Source of the DNA: Pseudomonas sp. B21-040
GTDB lineage: Bacteria; Pseudomonadota; Gammaproteobacteria; Pseudomonadales; Pseudomonadaceae
Reading direction: 5' to 3'
DNA length: 64,000 bases
Assembly (NCBI RefSeq): GCF_024748695.1
Contig: NZ_CP087176.1
Coordinates: forward strand, 2,721,501-2,785,500
The notes beneath the pieces were generated by a model. That model saw nothing but the letters and a program-made list of their open reading frames with translations. It made no database searches and was not told the DNA's origin. Shown piece by piece: positions 7,796-15,939 of the stretch. Position numbers and translations under genes: made by a program. Each line of letters starts with the position of its first letter. The first letter of the stretch is position 1.

Positions 7796-8878
7796 TTGAA
7801 CCTGCGTTCGCTGATCGTCGCCGTATTGGTGGTGTTGGCGGGATGCGCCACGCCTGAGCGTGCCCCGGTGGTGGCGCCGGTTGTGGTGGTGTCCGAGAGC
7901 ACATGGCGACAGGTGGATCGCGAAATCGTCGTGGCGTCGCAATCGGCCACCGAGCAGACCCGAATCTATGCGCGCGGCGCCATGGATTATTGGCGAACAC
8001 GGGTTTACCAACTCACCGAAGAGAACTTCATCCCCTGGTTCAGCAGTTACTGGACCCAGGAATGGCTGTCGATGAAAGTCAGCTGGTACACCATCAGCGC
8101 CAAGGGCGAGCAGGACGCCTCGGCCAAGCGCCTGGCGGGCTATTTGCTGGAACAATACCAACAACGCGTACTGGCGCCGGTCGCGGTGGAGATTGATCCC
8201 GATGCGATTCTCGGCCTGGCCACCGCGTTCTACGTCGATATTCTTCAGGAAGCGCTGCAGAAAACCTCCCAGCGTCACGGCATACCGATGGCCCAGCTCA
8301 ACGGCCGAATCCAGAAAATCCCGGCCATCGCCCTCGGGCCGCCGCCGGCGCGCAATGCCTCGCTGTATCAAGTCGTGCACACGGCGCCGCTGGACAGCTT
8401 GCCGGCCTATGCCGCGCTGATCGACAAGATCCACAAGGCGGGTGGCGACAAGGGCGTGGGCTCGACCGACACCGCCATGGCGCCCGTGGCCAAGCGCGCC
8501 AGTCAGCGCATGGAGGCCGAAATGGCCCCCCGCGGTGCGGCCAGCGCCGTGGCGGCTGCTGCCGGGAAACTCGCGGGCGGGTTGATTACCGTCGGTGTGG
8601 CCGGGATTCGCGCGCTGATTCAGGCCGCCGACCGGCCTGACAGCGAAGCGCTGATTCGCAGCAGCCTGGGCAACACGTTCGATAAGGCCTGGATGCAGTT
8701 GGTGAAAAATCCGACGACCGGCGTGATGGCGGGGACTTTGTACATAGCGGGGCAGGTCGAGGGCAATTTGGCGGCGAGCGCCGAACCGCCGGTCGGCCAG
8801 GATCCGGCCACTGTCGAATGGACTCCGAGCCAGTCGACTAACCAGCAGATCGACCCTCAACCCCCCGCAGGAGAATGA
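7796..8878 (+). CDS. Putative lipoprotein of unknown function
   Basis: A 360-residue protein starting at a TTG with AGGAA 9 bases upstream. Residues 1-17 (LIVAVLVVLAGC) form a lipoprotein signal with lipobox LAGC and acylated Cys17. The next residue is Ala, so export to the outer membrane is likely. The body is Ala-rich, with helical segments and a Gly/Ala stretch (AASAVAAAAGKLAGGLITVG) that could be a weak membrane or amphipathic segment. No known domain recognised. The stop overlaps the region just before the DUF1428 gene (ATG 3 bases later), suggesting co-translation. Confidence 0.65.
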   Translation: MNLRSLIVAVLVVLAGCATPERAPVVAPVVVVSESTWRQVDREIVVASQSATEQTRIYARGAMDYWRTRVYQLTEENFIPWFSSYWTQEWLSMKVSWYTISAKGEQDASAKRLAGYLLEQYQQRVLAPVAVEIDPDAILGLATAFYVDILQEALQKTSQRHGIPMAQLNGRIQKIPAIALGPPPARNASLYQVVHTAPLDSLPAYAALIDKIHKAGGDKGVGSTDTAMAPVAKRASQRMEAEMAPRGAASAVAAAAGKLAGGLITVGVAGIRALIQAADRPDSEALIRSSLGNTFDKAWMQLVKNPTTGVMAGTLYIAGQVEGNLAASAEPPVGQDPATVEWTPSQSTNQQIDPQPPAGE

Positions 8879-8880
8879 CC

Positions 8881-9234
8881 ATGTCTTATGTCGATGGCTG
8901 TGTGATTGCTGTACCGACCGCCAACCGCGAGCAATTCAAGAAGCACGCCGAAATCACCAGCGCGATTTTCAAGGAGAACGGCGCCTTGAGCATTGTTGAA
9001 TGTTGGGGTGACGACGTGCCGGACGGCAAAGTGACCTCGTTTCCGATGGCGGTAAAACTCAGGGAAGACGAAACCGTGGTGTTTTCCTGGATCATCTGGC
9101 CAGACAAGTCGACCCGCAATGCCGGCATGCAGAAAATGATGGCCGACCCGCGCATGCAACCGGACGTCAATTCAATGCCGTTCGATGGTCAGCGCATGAT
9201 CTTCGGCGGCTTCAACATCATCTATCAGTCCTGA
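8881..9234 (+). CDS. DUF1428 (YbaA-like) protein
   Basis: A 117-residue protein matching the DUF1428 family: start MSYVDGCVIAVPTANREQF, then WGDDVPDGKVTSFPMAV, FSWIIWPDK and the end MPFDGQRMIFGGF. Members have a ferredoxin-like dimeric alpha-beta barrel fold and no assigned reaction. The ATG at 8881 has GGAG 8 bases upstream; an ATG at 8875 is too close to that site. Confidence 0.88.
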   Translation: MSYVDGCVIAVPTANREQFKKHAEITSAIFKENGALSIVECWGDDVPDGKVTSFPMAVKLREDETVVFSWIIWPDKSTRNAGMQKMMADPRMQPDVNSMPFDGQRMIFGGFNIIYQS

Positions 9235-9248
9235 CGCGAACCGTCGGA

Positions 9249-9443
9249 TCACTCCGCGCTCGGGGTGATCCGGCAACTCTTGCGATTACGGATCTCGTTA
9301 TCCGTCGGCCGCTCCCTGACGAACTCGAAACGCGGCTCACCTTCGCTATAGTGAACCAGCCAGCCCCATTCCAGCTCGGATTCATCCTGCCCCGGTTGTG
9401 GCGGCATTGCCCACCATGGCTCTTTGCTGATGATCTCCCGCAT
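9249..9443 (-). CDS. Small hypothetical protein
   Basis: A 64-residue acidic protein rich in Trp and Glu (EPWWAMPPQPGQDESELEWG, then GEPRFEFVRERPTDNEIRN). A GGGAGGGGG tract lies 4 bases before the ATG. There is no signal peptide or membrane segment, and no domain is recognised. Composition and the ribosome-binding site support translation. Confidence 0.55.
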   Translation of the reverse strand: MREIISKEPWWAMPPQPGQDESELEWGWLVHYSEGEPRFEFVRERPTDNEIRNRKSCRITPSAE

Positions 9444-9504
9444 GGCCCCCTCCCATTGTTTTCGGTTGGTTCAACTATAACGTGCATGTCAGGAGGTGCC
9501 AGGC

Positions 9505-10044
9505 ATGAGCGACGAATTCCGTGAACCGTTCAAGCGGCTGTTTTTCGCGCTGAGCTGCCCGCCAGAGCAACGCCGGGCCATCGCCCAGTGGCGCAACGCG
9601 CTGCAACTGCGCAGCGGGCGCCCGGTGCCGGCGGACAACTTTCACCTGACGCTGCTGTTTTTGGGCGCGGTCGGTGTGGCGCAGATCGGCGAGATCTGCA
9701 CAGCTGCCGCAAAGGTGCGCGTGCCGGGAGAGCCGTTGCGGCTGGTGCTTGATCGACTGGATGTCTGGCGCCGGGCCGGGGTGTTGGTGCTCGCACCCGA
9801 GCAGGCGCCGCCTGAGCTTTTGCGCTTGGTCTATGCGCTGGAGCAGGCAATGTTGCCGTTTGGGTTTGAGGATGCGCCGAAGGAGTTTCGCCCGCATTTG
9901 ACGTTGATGCGCGACTATCGGATGCCGGTGCCCGAGTCTGCCGCTGCGCCTGAATTTTTCCTGCGTGCTGATCGATTCGTGCTGTTTGAATCGCATAAGG
10001 GGCGTTATCGGGCGTTGGCCGAATGGCCGCTCGTTCCTGCATAA
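9505..10044 (+). CDS. thpR: RNA 2',3'-cyclic phosphodiesterase (ThpR/LigT family)
   Basis: A 179-residue 2H phosphoesterase. The two catalytic His-x-Thr-x motifs are visible: FHLTLLFLG at residues 46-54 and PHLTLMRD near residue 130. These enzymes open 2',3'-cyclic phosphates of RNA to 2'-phosphates in the cytoplasm. N-terminal RLFFALSCPPEQR is the family signature. AGGAGGT 7 bases before the ATG at 9505 decides against the GTG at 9496. Confidence 0.93.
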   Translation: MSDEFREPFKRLFFALSCPPEQRRAIAQWRNALQLRSGRPVPADNFHLTLLFLGAVGVAQIGEICTAAAKVRVPGEPLRLVLDRLDVWRRAGVLVLAPEQAPPELLRLVYALEQAMLPFGFEDAPKEFRPHLTLMRDYRMPVPESAAAPEFFLRADRFVLFESHKGRYRALAEWPLVPA

Positions 10045-10068
10045 AAAAAGGCGCCCGAGGAGGGCGCC
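10043..10068 (-). terminator. Intrinsic terminator, best oriented for minus-strand transcripts
   Basis: A 7-bp stem GGCGCCC / GGGCGCC with a 5-base loop has an A7 run on its left, so the U-run forms on minus-strand RNA. It would stop pot transcripts before they run antisense through thpR; it may also act weakly on thpR mRNA. Confidence 0.7.
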
Positions 10069-10175
10069 TGAATTCACCTAAACCGAGGAAGCCAGGTGAG
10101 GCCGTTCTGCTTCAATAGCGTGCAGCGGTGGTAAGGCGCTGCGGGAACGGAAAACTGTAAAGCTGATGATCGTTC

Positions 10176-10291
10176 CCACGCTCCGCGTGGAAATGCAGCC
10201 CGGGGCAAGCCCGGCTCCCACAGGGTTGGCGTCGTAGACAAATCTGTGTACCAGCACGGAACCTTGTGGGAGCCGGGCTTGCCCGCGATGG
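10176..10291. repeat. REPIN preceded by a CCACGC/GCGTGG palindrome
   Basis: A short palindrome CCACGCTCCGCGTGG (10176-10190) is followed by two inverted REP units, GGGCAAGCCCGGCTCCCAC and GTGGGAGCCGGGCTTGCCCG. The element lies just beyond the potF stop. Confidence 0.85.
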
Positions 10292-10309
10292 CTATCTCAA
10301 ATTCAGCGA

Positions 10310-11407
10310 TTATTTGCCGAGCTTCACCTTGGTCCAGCCACGGGTCATGATCCGCTGGATGGCAATCGGCTGGTCGGGAATGGCATACAGTGTCGCCATC
10401 ACCGCTTCCGGCGGATAGGAGCCCGGTTCGTTGCGGATCGCTTCATCCACCAACGGCGTGGCGGCCGCGTTGGCGTTGCTGTAGCCGATGTTGTTGGTGA
10501 TGTCGGCAATCACGTCCGGACGCATCAGGAAGTTCATGAACAGGTAGGCGTTCTCAACGTTGGCGGCATCACGCGGCATGGCGACCATATCGTAGAAACT
10601 GCCAGCGCCTTCTTTCGGGATGTTGTAGTTGATCTTCACCTTGTCGCCAGCTTCCTCGGCGCGGGCCTTGGCCTGCAGCACGTCGCCGGAGTAACCGACG
10701 GCCACGCAGATGTTGCCGTTGGCCAGGTCCGAGATGTACTTCGAGGAATGGAAGTACGCCACCGACGGGCGAATTTTCATGAACAGCGCTTCGGCCTCCG
10801 CGATGTGCGCCTTGTCCTGATCGTTCACCGGGTAACCCAGGTAGTGCAGGGCGGCCGGGATCATCTCGGTCGGCGAATCGAGGAAGCTGATGCCGCAGGC
10901 TTTCAGTTTTTCAGCGTTTTCCGGTTTGAACAGCAAGTCCCAGGAGTTGGTCGGGGCGTTGGCGCCGAGCACTTCCTTGACCTTGGTCGGGTTAAAGCCG
11001 ATACCGATCGAGCCCCACATGTACGGGAAGGCATGACTGTTGTCGGGGTCGCTGGCGGCGGCGTTTTTCAGCAGCACCGGGTTGAGGTTTTTCCAGTTTG
11101 GCAGCTTCGATTTGTCGAGCGTCTGGTACACCCCGGCCTTGATCTGCTTGGCCAGAAAACTGTTGGACGGCACGACGAGGTCGTAGCCGGATTTGCCCGC
11201 GAGCAGGCGTGCTTCAAGGGTTTCATTGCTGTCGAACACATCGTAGGTCACGCGGATGCCAGTCTCGTCTTCGAACTTCTTGACGGTGTCCGGGGCGATG
11301 TAGTCCGACCAGTTGTAGACGCGCAGTACCTTGTCATTGGCCTGGGCGCCGGTAGCCATTGCGCCCAATAAGGACAGTGTCAGCAGAGTCCTGCCAAGCA
11401 TTTTCAT
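10310..11407 (-). CDS. potF: Polyamine ABC transporter periplasmic binding protein (PotF/SpuE-type)
   Basis: A 365-residue periplasmic polyamine-binding protein with a signal peptide ([16 protein letters not shown], cut near residue 23). It then follows E. coli PotF closely: [60 protein letters not shown] and [13 protein letters not shown]. Several polyamine-contact residues of PotF are kept (Trp-Ser-Asp near the N-terminus, Ser in VVPSNSF, Asp in FYDM), but the GWAGD tryptophan of E. coli is a tyrosine here (VGYSGD). The preferred polyamine is therefore uncertain. It captures putrescine or spermidine for the PotGHI permease encoded upstream. A palindromic repeat separates it from potI. Confidence 0.92.
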   Translation of the reverse strand: MKMLGRTLLTLSLLGAMATGAQANDKVLRVYNWSDYIAPDTVKKFEDETGIRVTYDVFDSNETLEARLLAGKSGYDLVVPSNSFLAKQIKAGVYQTLDKSKLPNWKNLNPVLLKNAAASDPDNSHAFPYMWGSIGIGFNPTKVKEVLGANAPTNSWDLLFKPENAEKLKACGISFLDSPTEMIPAALHYLGYPVNDQDKAHIAEAEALFMKIRPSVAYFHSSKYISDLANGNICVAVGYSGDVLQAKARAEEAGDKVKINYNIPKEGAGSFYDMVAMPRDAANVENAYLFMNFLMRPDVIADITNNIGYSNANAAATPLVDEAIRNEPGSYPPEAVMATLYAIPDQPIAIQRIMTRGWTKVKLGK

Positions 11408-11470
11408 CGGTACAACTCCATTTCTTTTTTATTCAAATACGCAAAACAGTTGCAGTCATGGCACACCCCT

Positions 11471-11605
11471 TGTAGCAGCTGGCGAAGCCTGCGTTCGGCT
11501 GCGAAGCAGTCGTGAGTTCAGACACTGCGGTTCTATCAGGAAGATTGAATTCACAGGTTTTACGACTACTTCGTAGCCGAACGCAGGCTTCGCCAGCTGC
11601 TACAA
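11471..11605. repeat. Long inverted repeat of the GTAGCAGCTGGCGAAGCC type
   Basis: Left arm TGTAGCAGCTGGCGAAGCCT continues for about 40 bases and is repeated inverted on the right, ending GGCTTCGCCAGCTGCTACA. Total length is 135 bp. Related copies lie at 26529-26662 and 31863-32009. Between potI and potF it could act as an RNA-processing or attenuation hairpin. Confidence 0.85.
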
Positions 11606-11625
11606 AGTGTGGGTGCAGCAGACCC

Positions 11626-12510
11626 TTAGGCCACTGCTCCAGCCATTTGCTTTTCAGGTTGTTGCCAGGATTCGCTGGCGGTCTGGTCCATCGCTTCCTG
11701 GATCGCACGCTTACGGGTGGCTTCGGCGCGGCGGCTGAAGTACCAGACCATGAAAGTCACGATCGAGACGGCCAACAGGATCAAACTGGCTACGGCGTTG
11801 ATCTCGGGTTTCACGCCCAGACGTACCGCCGAGAACACTTCCATCGGCAAGGTCGTCGAACCCGGCCCGGAGACGAAGCTCGCCAATACCAGGTCATCCA
11901 GCGACAGGGCAAACGACATCATGCCGCCGGCTGCCAACGAGGGCGCGATCATCGGAATGGTGATCAGGAAAAACACCTTTAATGGCTTGGCACCGAGGTC
12001 CATGGCCGCTTCTTCGATGGACAGGTCCAGCTCGCGCAAGCGGGCGGAGACTACCACCGCGACATAAGCGGCACAAAACGTGGTGTGCGCGATCCAGATG
12101 GTGACGATGCCGCGTTCCTGCGGCCAACCGATCAACTGCGCCATGGCCACGAACAGCAGCAACAACGACAGACCGGTGATCACTTCCGGCATCACCAGCG
12201 GCGCCGTTACCAGGCCGCCGAACAGCGTGCGGCCCTTGAAGCGGGTCACGCGGGTCAGCACAAACGCCGCCAGCGTGCCCAGCGCCACCGCCGCAATCGC
12301 GGTGTAGCAGGCGATTTCCAGCGAGCGCACCACCGAGCCCATCAGTTGCGTGTTGTCCAGCAAACCGGCGTACCACTTGAACGACCAGCCACCCCACACC
12401 GTCACCAGTTTGGAGGCGTTGAACGAGTAGATCACCAGAATCAGCATCGGCAGGTAGATAAACGACAGGCCGAAAATCAGCATGAACTTTGAAAATCCGA
12501 AGCGTTTCAT
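11626..12510 (-). CDS. potI: Polyamine ABC transporter permease (PotI/SpuH-type)
   Basis: A 294-residue inner-membrane permease of the BPD_transp_1 type with about six helices, beginning FGFSKFMLIFGLSFIYLPML. The EAA loop that contacts the ATPase is EEAAMDLGAKPLKVFFLITI near residues 178-197. With PotH it forms the channel of the polyamine importer. Its ATG overlaps the potH stop by 4 bases (ATGA), so translation is coupled. The cytoplasmic tail (QEAMDQTASESWQQPEKQMA) is longer than in E. coli PotI. Confidence 0.93.
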   Translation of the reverse strand: MKRFGFSKFMLIFGLSFIYLPMLILVIYSFNASKLVTVWGGWSFKWYAGLLDNTQLMGSVVRSLEIACYTAIAAVALGTLAAFVLTRVTRFKGRTLFGGLVTAPLVMPEVITGLSLLLLFVAMAQLIGWPQERGIVTIWIAHTTFCAAYVAVVVSARLRELDLSIEEAAMDLGAKPLKVFFLITIPMIAPSLAAGGMMSFALSLDDLVLASFVSGPGSTTLPMEVFSAVRLGVKPEINAVASLILLAVSIVTFMVWYFSRRAEATRKRAIQEAMDQTASESWQQPEKQMAGAVA

Positions 12511-13421
12511 CCCCGACTCTCCATCTCTTTGGCCTGGCTACGGTTGAACAGCAGAATCGGCACAATCAGGATCAGCAACATCACCACCGCCAGGGCAGAC
12601 GCCACCGGCCAATCGCGGTTGTTGAAGAACTCTTGCCACAGCACGCGACCGATCATCAGGGTTTCCGGGCCGCCCAGCAGTTCCGGAATCACGAACTCAC
12701 CGACCACCGGAATGAACACCAGCATGCAACCGGCGATGATGCCGTTCTTGGCCAGCGGCACGGTGATTTTCCAGAAACTGTTGAAGGTGCTCGAGCCCAG
12801 GTCCGACGCTGCTTCCAGCAAGCTCTGATCGTGTTTGACCAGGTTGGCGTACAGCGGCAGGATCATGAACGGCAGATACGCATACACCACACCGATGTAG
12901 ACGGCGGTGTTGGTGTTGAGGATCTCGATCGGGTGCGACGTCAGGCCGGTCCACATCAGAAACGCGTTGAGCAAACCGTTGTTGCTGAGGATGCCCATCC
13001 ACGCATAAACGCGGATCAGGATCGCTGTCCAGGTCGGCATCATGATCAGCAGCATCAGGACGTTTTGCGCTTCCTTGCTGGCCTTGGTGATCGCGTAGGC
13101 CATCGGGAAACCGAGGACCAGGCACATCAGCGTGCTGAAAAACGCGACCTTCAACGAACCGAGGTAAGCCGAGAGGTACAGCTCATCGTCGGTCAGCAGC
13201 AGGTAGTTGCCAACGTTCAAGAACAGCTGGAATTTCTGTTCGGCGTAGGTGTAGATCTCGGAGTAAGGAGGAATGGCCAGCGCCGCTTCCGAGAAGCTGA
13301 TCTTCATCACCAGGAAGAACGGCAACAGGAAAAACAGGCACAGCCACAAGAATGGAATCCCGATGACGAGCTTTCGACCACTCGGCATCAGCCGCATAAA
13401 CCGCTGATTGAGTGTTTTCAT
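12507..13421 (-). CDS. potH: Polyamine ABC transporter permease (PotH/SpuG-type)
   Basis: A 304-residue permease with about six membrane helices; the N-terminus has a positive cytoplasmic stretch (RLMPSGRKLVIG) before the first helix. The EAA-like loop LLEAASDLGSSTFNSFWKIT is present near residues 200-219. I chose the ATG at 13421, which overlaps the potG stop (ATGA); the in-frame extension upstream would run into the potG coding region. It pairs with PotI in the polyamine importer. Confidence 0.92.
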   Translation of the reverse strand: MKTLNQRFMRLMPSGRKLVIGIPFLWLCLFFLLPFFLVMKISFSEAALAIPPYSEIYTYAEQKFQLFLNVGNYLLLTDDELYLSAYLGSLKVAFFSTLMCLVLGFPMAYAITKASKEAQNVLMLLIMMPTWTAILIRVYAWMGILSNNGLLNAFLMWTGLTSHPIEILNTNTAVYIGVVYAYLPFMILPLYANLVKHDQSLLEAASDLGSSTFNSFWKITVPLAKNGIIAGCMLVFIPVVGEFVIPELLGGPETLMIGRVLWQEFFNNRDWPVASALAVVMLLILIVPILLFNRSQAKEMESRG

Positions 13422-14560
13422 GAGCGCAGTACCACGCCGCTGTCGTCTTCCCACCACACATAGACCTTGTCGTCCCAGGTCGGACGCGCGCCACGGCGTT
13501 CGGCGTTGGCCATGAACGACTGGACGATCTTGCCGCCAGGCAGCTCCACGTAAAACACCGAGTGACCGCCGAGGTAGGCGATGTCGTGGACCTTGCCTTG
13601 CGACCAGTTGTAGCGAGTGTCCGGCTTGATCGTGCTGACCAGCATTTTTTCCGGGCGGATGGCGTAGGTGATCGACTTGTCCTGCACCGAGGTGCTGACG
13701 CCGTGGCCAACGTAAATCTTGTTTTCAAGGTCCGGACTGTGAATGATCGCGTGACCTTCAAGGTCTTCTACAACCGTGCCATCGAAGGCGTTCACGTTGC
13801 CGATGAACTCGCAGACCATGCGGCTGACCGGTGCTTCATAGATGTCGACCGGGCTGCCGATTTGCGCAATCCAGCCCAGGTGCATGATCGCGATGCGCTC
13901 GGCCATGGTCATGGCCTCTTCCTGGTCGTGGGTCACCATCACGCACGTCACGCCGACGCGCTCGATGATTTCAACCAGCTCAAGTTGCATCTGCGAACGC
14001 AGCTTTTTATCCAGTGCGCCCATTGGCTCGTCGAGCAGCAACAGCTTCGGTCGCTTGGCCAGCGAGCGCGCCAGTGCCACACGCTGACGTTGACCGCCGG
14101 ACAGTTGATGCGGTTTGCGCTTGGCGTACTGGGTCATGTGCACCAGTCGCAGCATTTCTTCAACGCGGGCGTCGATTTCGCTGGCGGGCAAACGGTCCTG
14201 CTTGAGGCCGAAGGCGATGTTCTGGGCCACGGTCATGTGCGGGAACAAGGCGTAGGACTGGAACATCATGTTGATCGGCCGCTCGTACGGCGGCATGTCG
14301 GTGATGTCGACACCGTCAAGCATGATCCGGCCTTCGGTGGGACGTTCGAAACCGGCGAGCATGCGCAGCAGCGTCGATTTACCCGAGCCGGAGCCGCCGA
14401 GCAGGGCGAAGATTTCGCCTTGATGAATCTCCAGCGAAACATCGTCCACTGCGATGGTTTCGTCGAACTTCTTGGTGACGCGGTCGACTTTCACCAACAC
14501 CTTTTTCGGTGCCTGGTGACCTTCAAGAGCCTTCCTGTAAATGCTGGAGGCGTTTGCCAT
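13418..14560 (-). CDS. potG: Polyamine ABC transporter ATPase (PotG/SpuF-type)
   Basis: A 380-residue ABC ATPase that powers polyamine import. Walker A is GGSGSGKST (residues about 54-62), the Q-loop is in NMMFQSYALFPH, the signature is LSGGQRQRVALARSL, Walker B is LLLLDEPMGALD, and the switch His is in VMVTHDQEEA. The C-terminal third is a TOBE/OB regulatory domain typical of PotG and MalK-type ATPases. It lies 333 bases after puuD, with a REPIN in the gap, and is coupled to potH by an ATGA overlap. Confidence 0.94.
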   Translation of the reverse strand: MANASSIYRKALEGHQAPKKVLVKVDRVTKKFDETIAVDDVSLEIHQGEIFALLGGSGSGKSTLLRMLAGFERPTEGRIMLDGVDITDMPPYERPINMMFQSYALFPHMTVAQNIAFGLKQDRLPASEIDARVEEMLRLVHMTQYAKRKPHQLSGGQRQRVALARSLAKRPKLLLLDEPMGALDKKLRSQMQLELVEIIERVGVTCVMVTHDQEEAMTMAERIAIMHLGWIAQIGSPVDIYEAPVSRMVCEFIGNVNAFDGTVVEDLEGHAIIHSPDLENKIYVGHGVSTSVQDKSITYAIRPEKMLVSTIKPDTRYNWSQGKVHDIAYLGGHSVFYVELPGGKIVQSFMANAERRGARPTWDDKVYVWWEDDSGVVLRS

Positions 14561-14644
14561 GTGAAACTCCCAACAGGTTTCAGTCGTCGGGCCAACGCGG
14601 CCTGACTTAATAGTGGATTGCTAGCCTGAGCCGGGTACGGTCCC

Positions 14645-14737
14645 TGTAGGAGCCGAGCTTGCTCGCGATGAGGCCCCGGCAGCCGACATCAATGTTGAAT
14701 GTTCGGTCGCCATCGCGAGCAAGCTCGGCTCCTACAG
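14645..14737. repeat. REPIN between puuD and potG
   Basis: Two inverted REP units (GTAGGAGCCGAGCTTGCTCG and CGAGCAAGCTCGGCTCCTAC) lie 93 bp end to end. The 14561-14893 gap otherwise holds no gene that I can support. Confidence 0.88.
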
Positions 14738-14893
14738 GGTTACCCGTTCCGGCTGGGCTTATTCGGCGCCGCCGTCCTGGCTGCCTGGTAGTACTTGTTG
14801 TTATCGCAGTGTGTTGCTGTCGCGAGGGACGGGCGCGCAAGGGCACGCCCGACTGGCTCGCGGGGGCAGTAAATAGATGTTCAATGTTTTAAG

Positions 14894-15655
14894 TCAGCGG
14901 TTTTTACGCAGCGCGGCCCGTCGCCGGCACGCATCGCCGAACGCCTGGAAAATACTCAGGTAGGGCGGGTTCGACAGCACCTGCCATTCCGGATGCCACT
15001 GCACGCCGACGGCAAAGGTCGGGCTGTGCTCCACCGAAATCGCCTCGATCAAACCGTCCGGCGCAATCGCTTCGGCACGCAGACCGGGCGCCAGTCGGTC
15101 GATGCCTTGGCTGTGAATCGAATTGACCATGAACCCGGCCGGCAACTCCAGCGCCTCGAACACGCCACCCGGTTGCACGGTGACCGCATGCGCCGGTGCG
15201 TATTGCACCGCCAGCTCCGGGCTGTCCGCCTCGCGGTGATCGAGCATGCCGGGCACCTCGTGGACCTTCTGGTGCAGGCTGCCACCAAACGCCACGTTCA
15301 TTTCCTGGAAGCCCCGGCAGATGCCGAGCACCGGCACGCCAGCCGCAATGGCCGCACGCAATAAAGGAAGGGTTGTGGCGTCCCGCGCCGGATCGTGATC
15401 CGTGCCGGGAGCGCTGGCCGGGCCTTGATAGTGGAAAGGCTCCACATTCGAGGGCGAGCCGGTCAGCAACAGACCGTCGAGATGCGCGAGCATATCCTCG
15501 ATTTCAGTCAGTTCGCCTAAGGAAGGAATGACCACAGGCAGCCCCAAAGCCGCGACGCTGACAGCACGCAAGTACTTGTCGCCGCTGATGTGGTAGGGGT
15601 GCAGGCCAATCTGTTTGACGCACGCAGTAACGCCGATCAATGGCTTGAATGCCAT
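14894..15655 (-). CDS. puuD: Gamma-glutamyl-gamma-aminobutyrate hydrolase (PuuD/SpuA-type)
   Basis: A 253-residue class I glutamine amidotransferase-like hydrolase that releases GABA and glutamate from gamma-glutamyl-GABA, the last step of the gamma-glutamylated putrescine pathway. The nucleophile Cys is in VLGICRGFQE near residue 115, and the His-Glu of the triad are in GVQWHPEW near residue 225. The substrate-gate region LLTGSPSNVEPFHY matches PuuD. GAGGTG 6 bases before the ATG at 15655 supports this start over the GTG at 15664. It is divergent from puuA. Confidence 0.92.
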   Translation of the reverse strand: MAFKPLIGVTACVKQIGLHPYHISGDKYLRAVSVAALGLPVVIPSLGELTEIEDMLAHLDGLLLTGSPSNVEPFHYQGPASAPGTDHDPARDATTLPLLRAAIAAGVPVLGICRGFQEMNVAFGGSLHQKVHEVPGMLDHREADSPELAVQYAPAHAVTVQPGGVFEALELPAGFMVNSIHSQGIDRLAPGLRAEAIAPDGLIEAISVEHSPTFAVGVQWHPEWQVLSNPPYLSIFQAFGDACRRRAALRKNR

Positions 15656-15939
15656 TTTTATCACCTCGAAGTTTCACACTTGAACGAGCTTTTCCGGAGC
15701 TTAGCCTTGTTGATTTTAATTAACAACTCTCATGTAAAAAATTCTAAACGCCGTACGTCCGAACCTCAGCGTTTACACGGTGCGCAAGACTCATTTAGGA
15801 CTCTCGTGCCCAAAAAAGGCCCGAAAATAAAGGTTGAAAGGCCAAGTGTTCGCTATTGACTTCACTTTGCCGTTCGGGTTGACTGGGCTCGTGAAAGGGT
15901 AGTGAACATAATAATTAACAGCTAAAAAATAGGTGCATC
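15656..15939. promoter_or_regulatory. Divergent puuD/pot - puuA control region
   Basis: This AT-rich 284-bp gap must carry promoters for both directions. The octamer AATTAACA occurs at 15718-15725 near puuD and again at 15913-15920 near puuA, as expected for a shared operator, for example for PuuR. Two TTGACT hexamers (near 15856 and 15879) are possible -35 elements for puuA, but a well-spaced -10 is not clear. Confidence 0.4.

Noticed and set aside
7541..8860. Open frame of 439 codons on the minus strand opposite the lipoprotein gene
   Set aside because: It runs through a REPIN and is rich in Arg, His and Gly; the plus-strand frame has a lipobox and ribosome-binding site.
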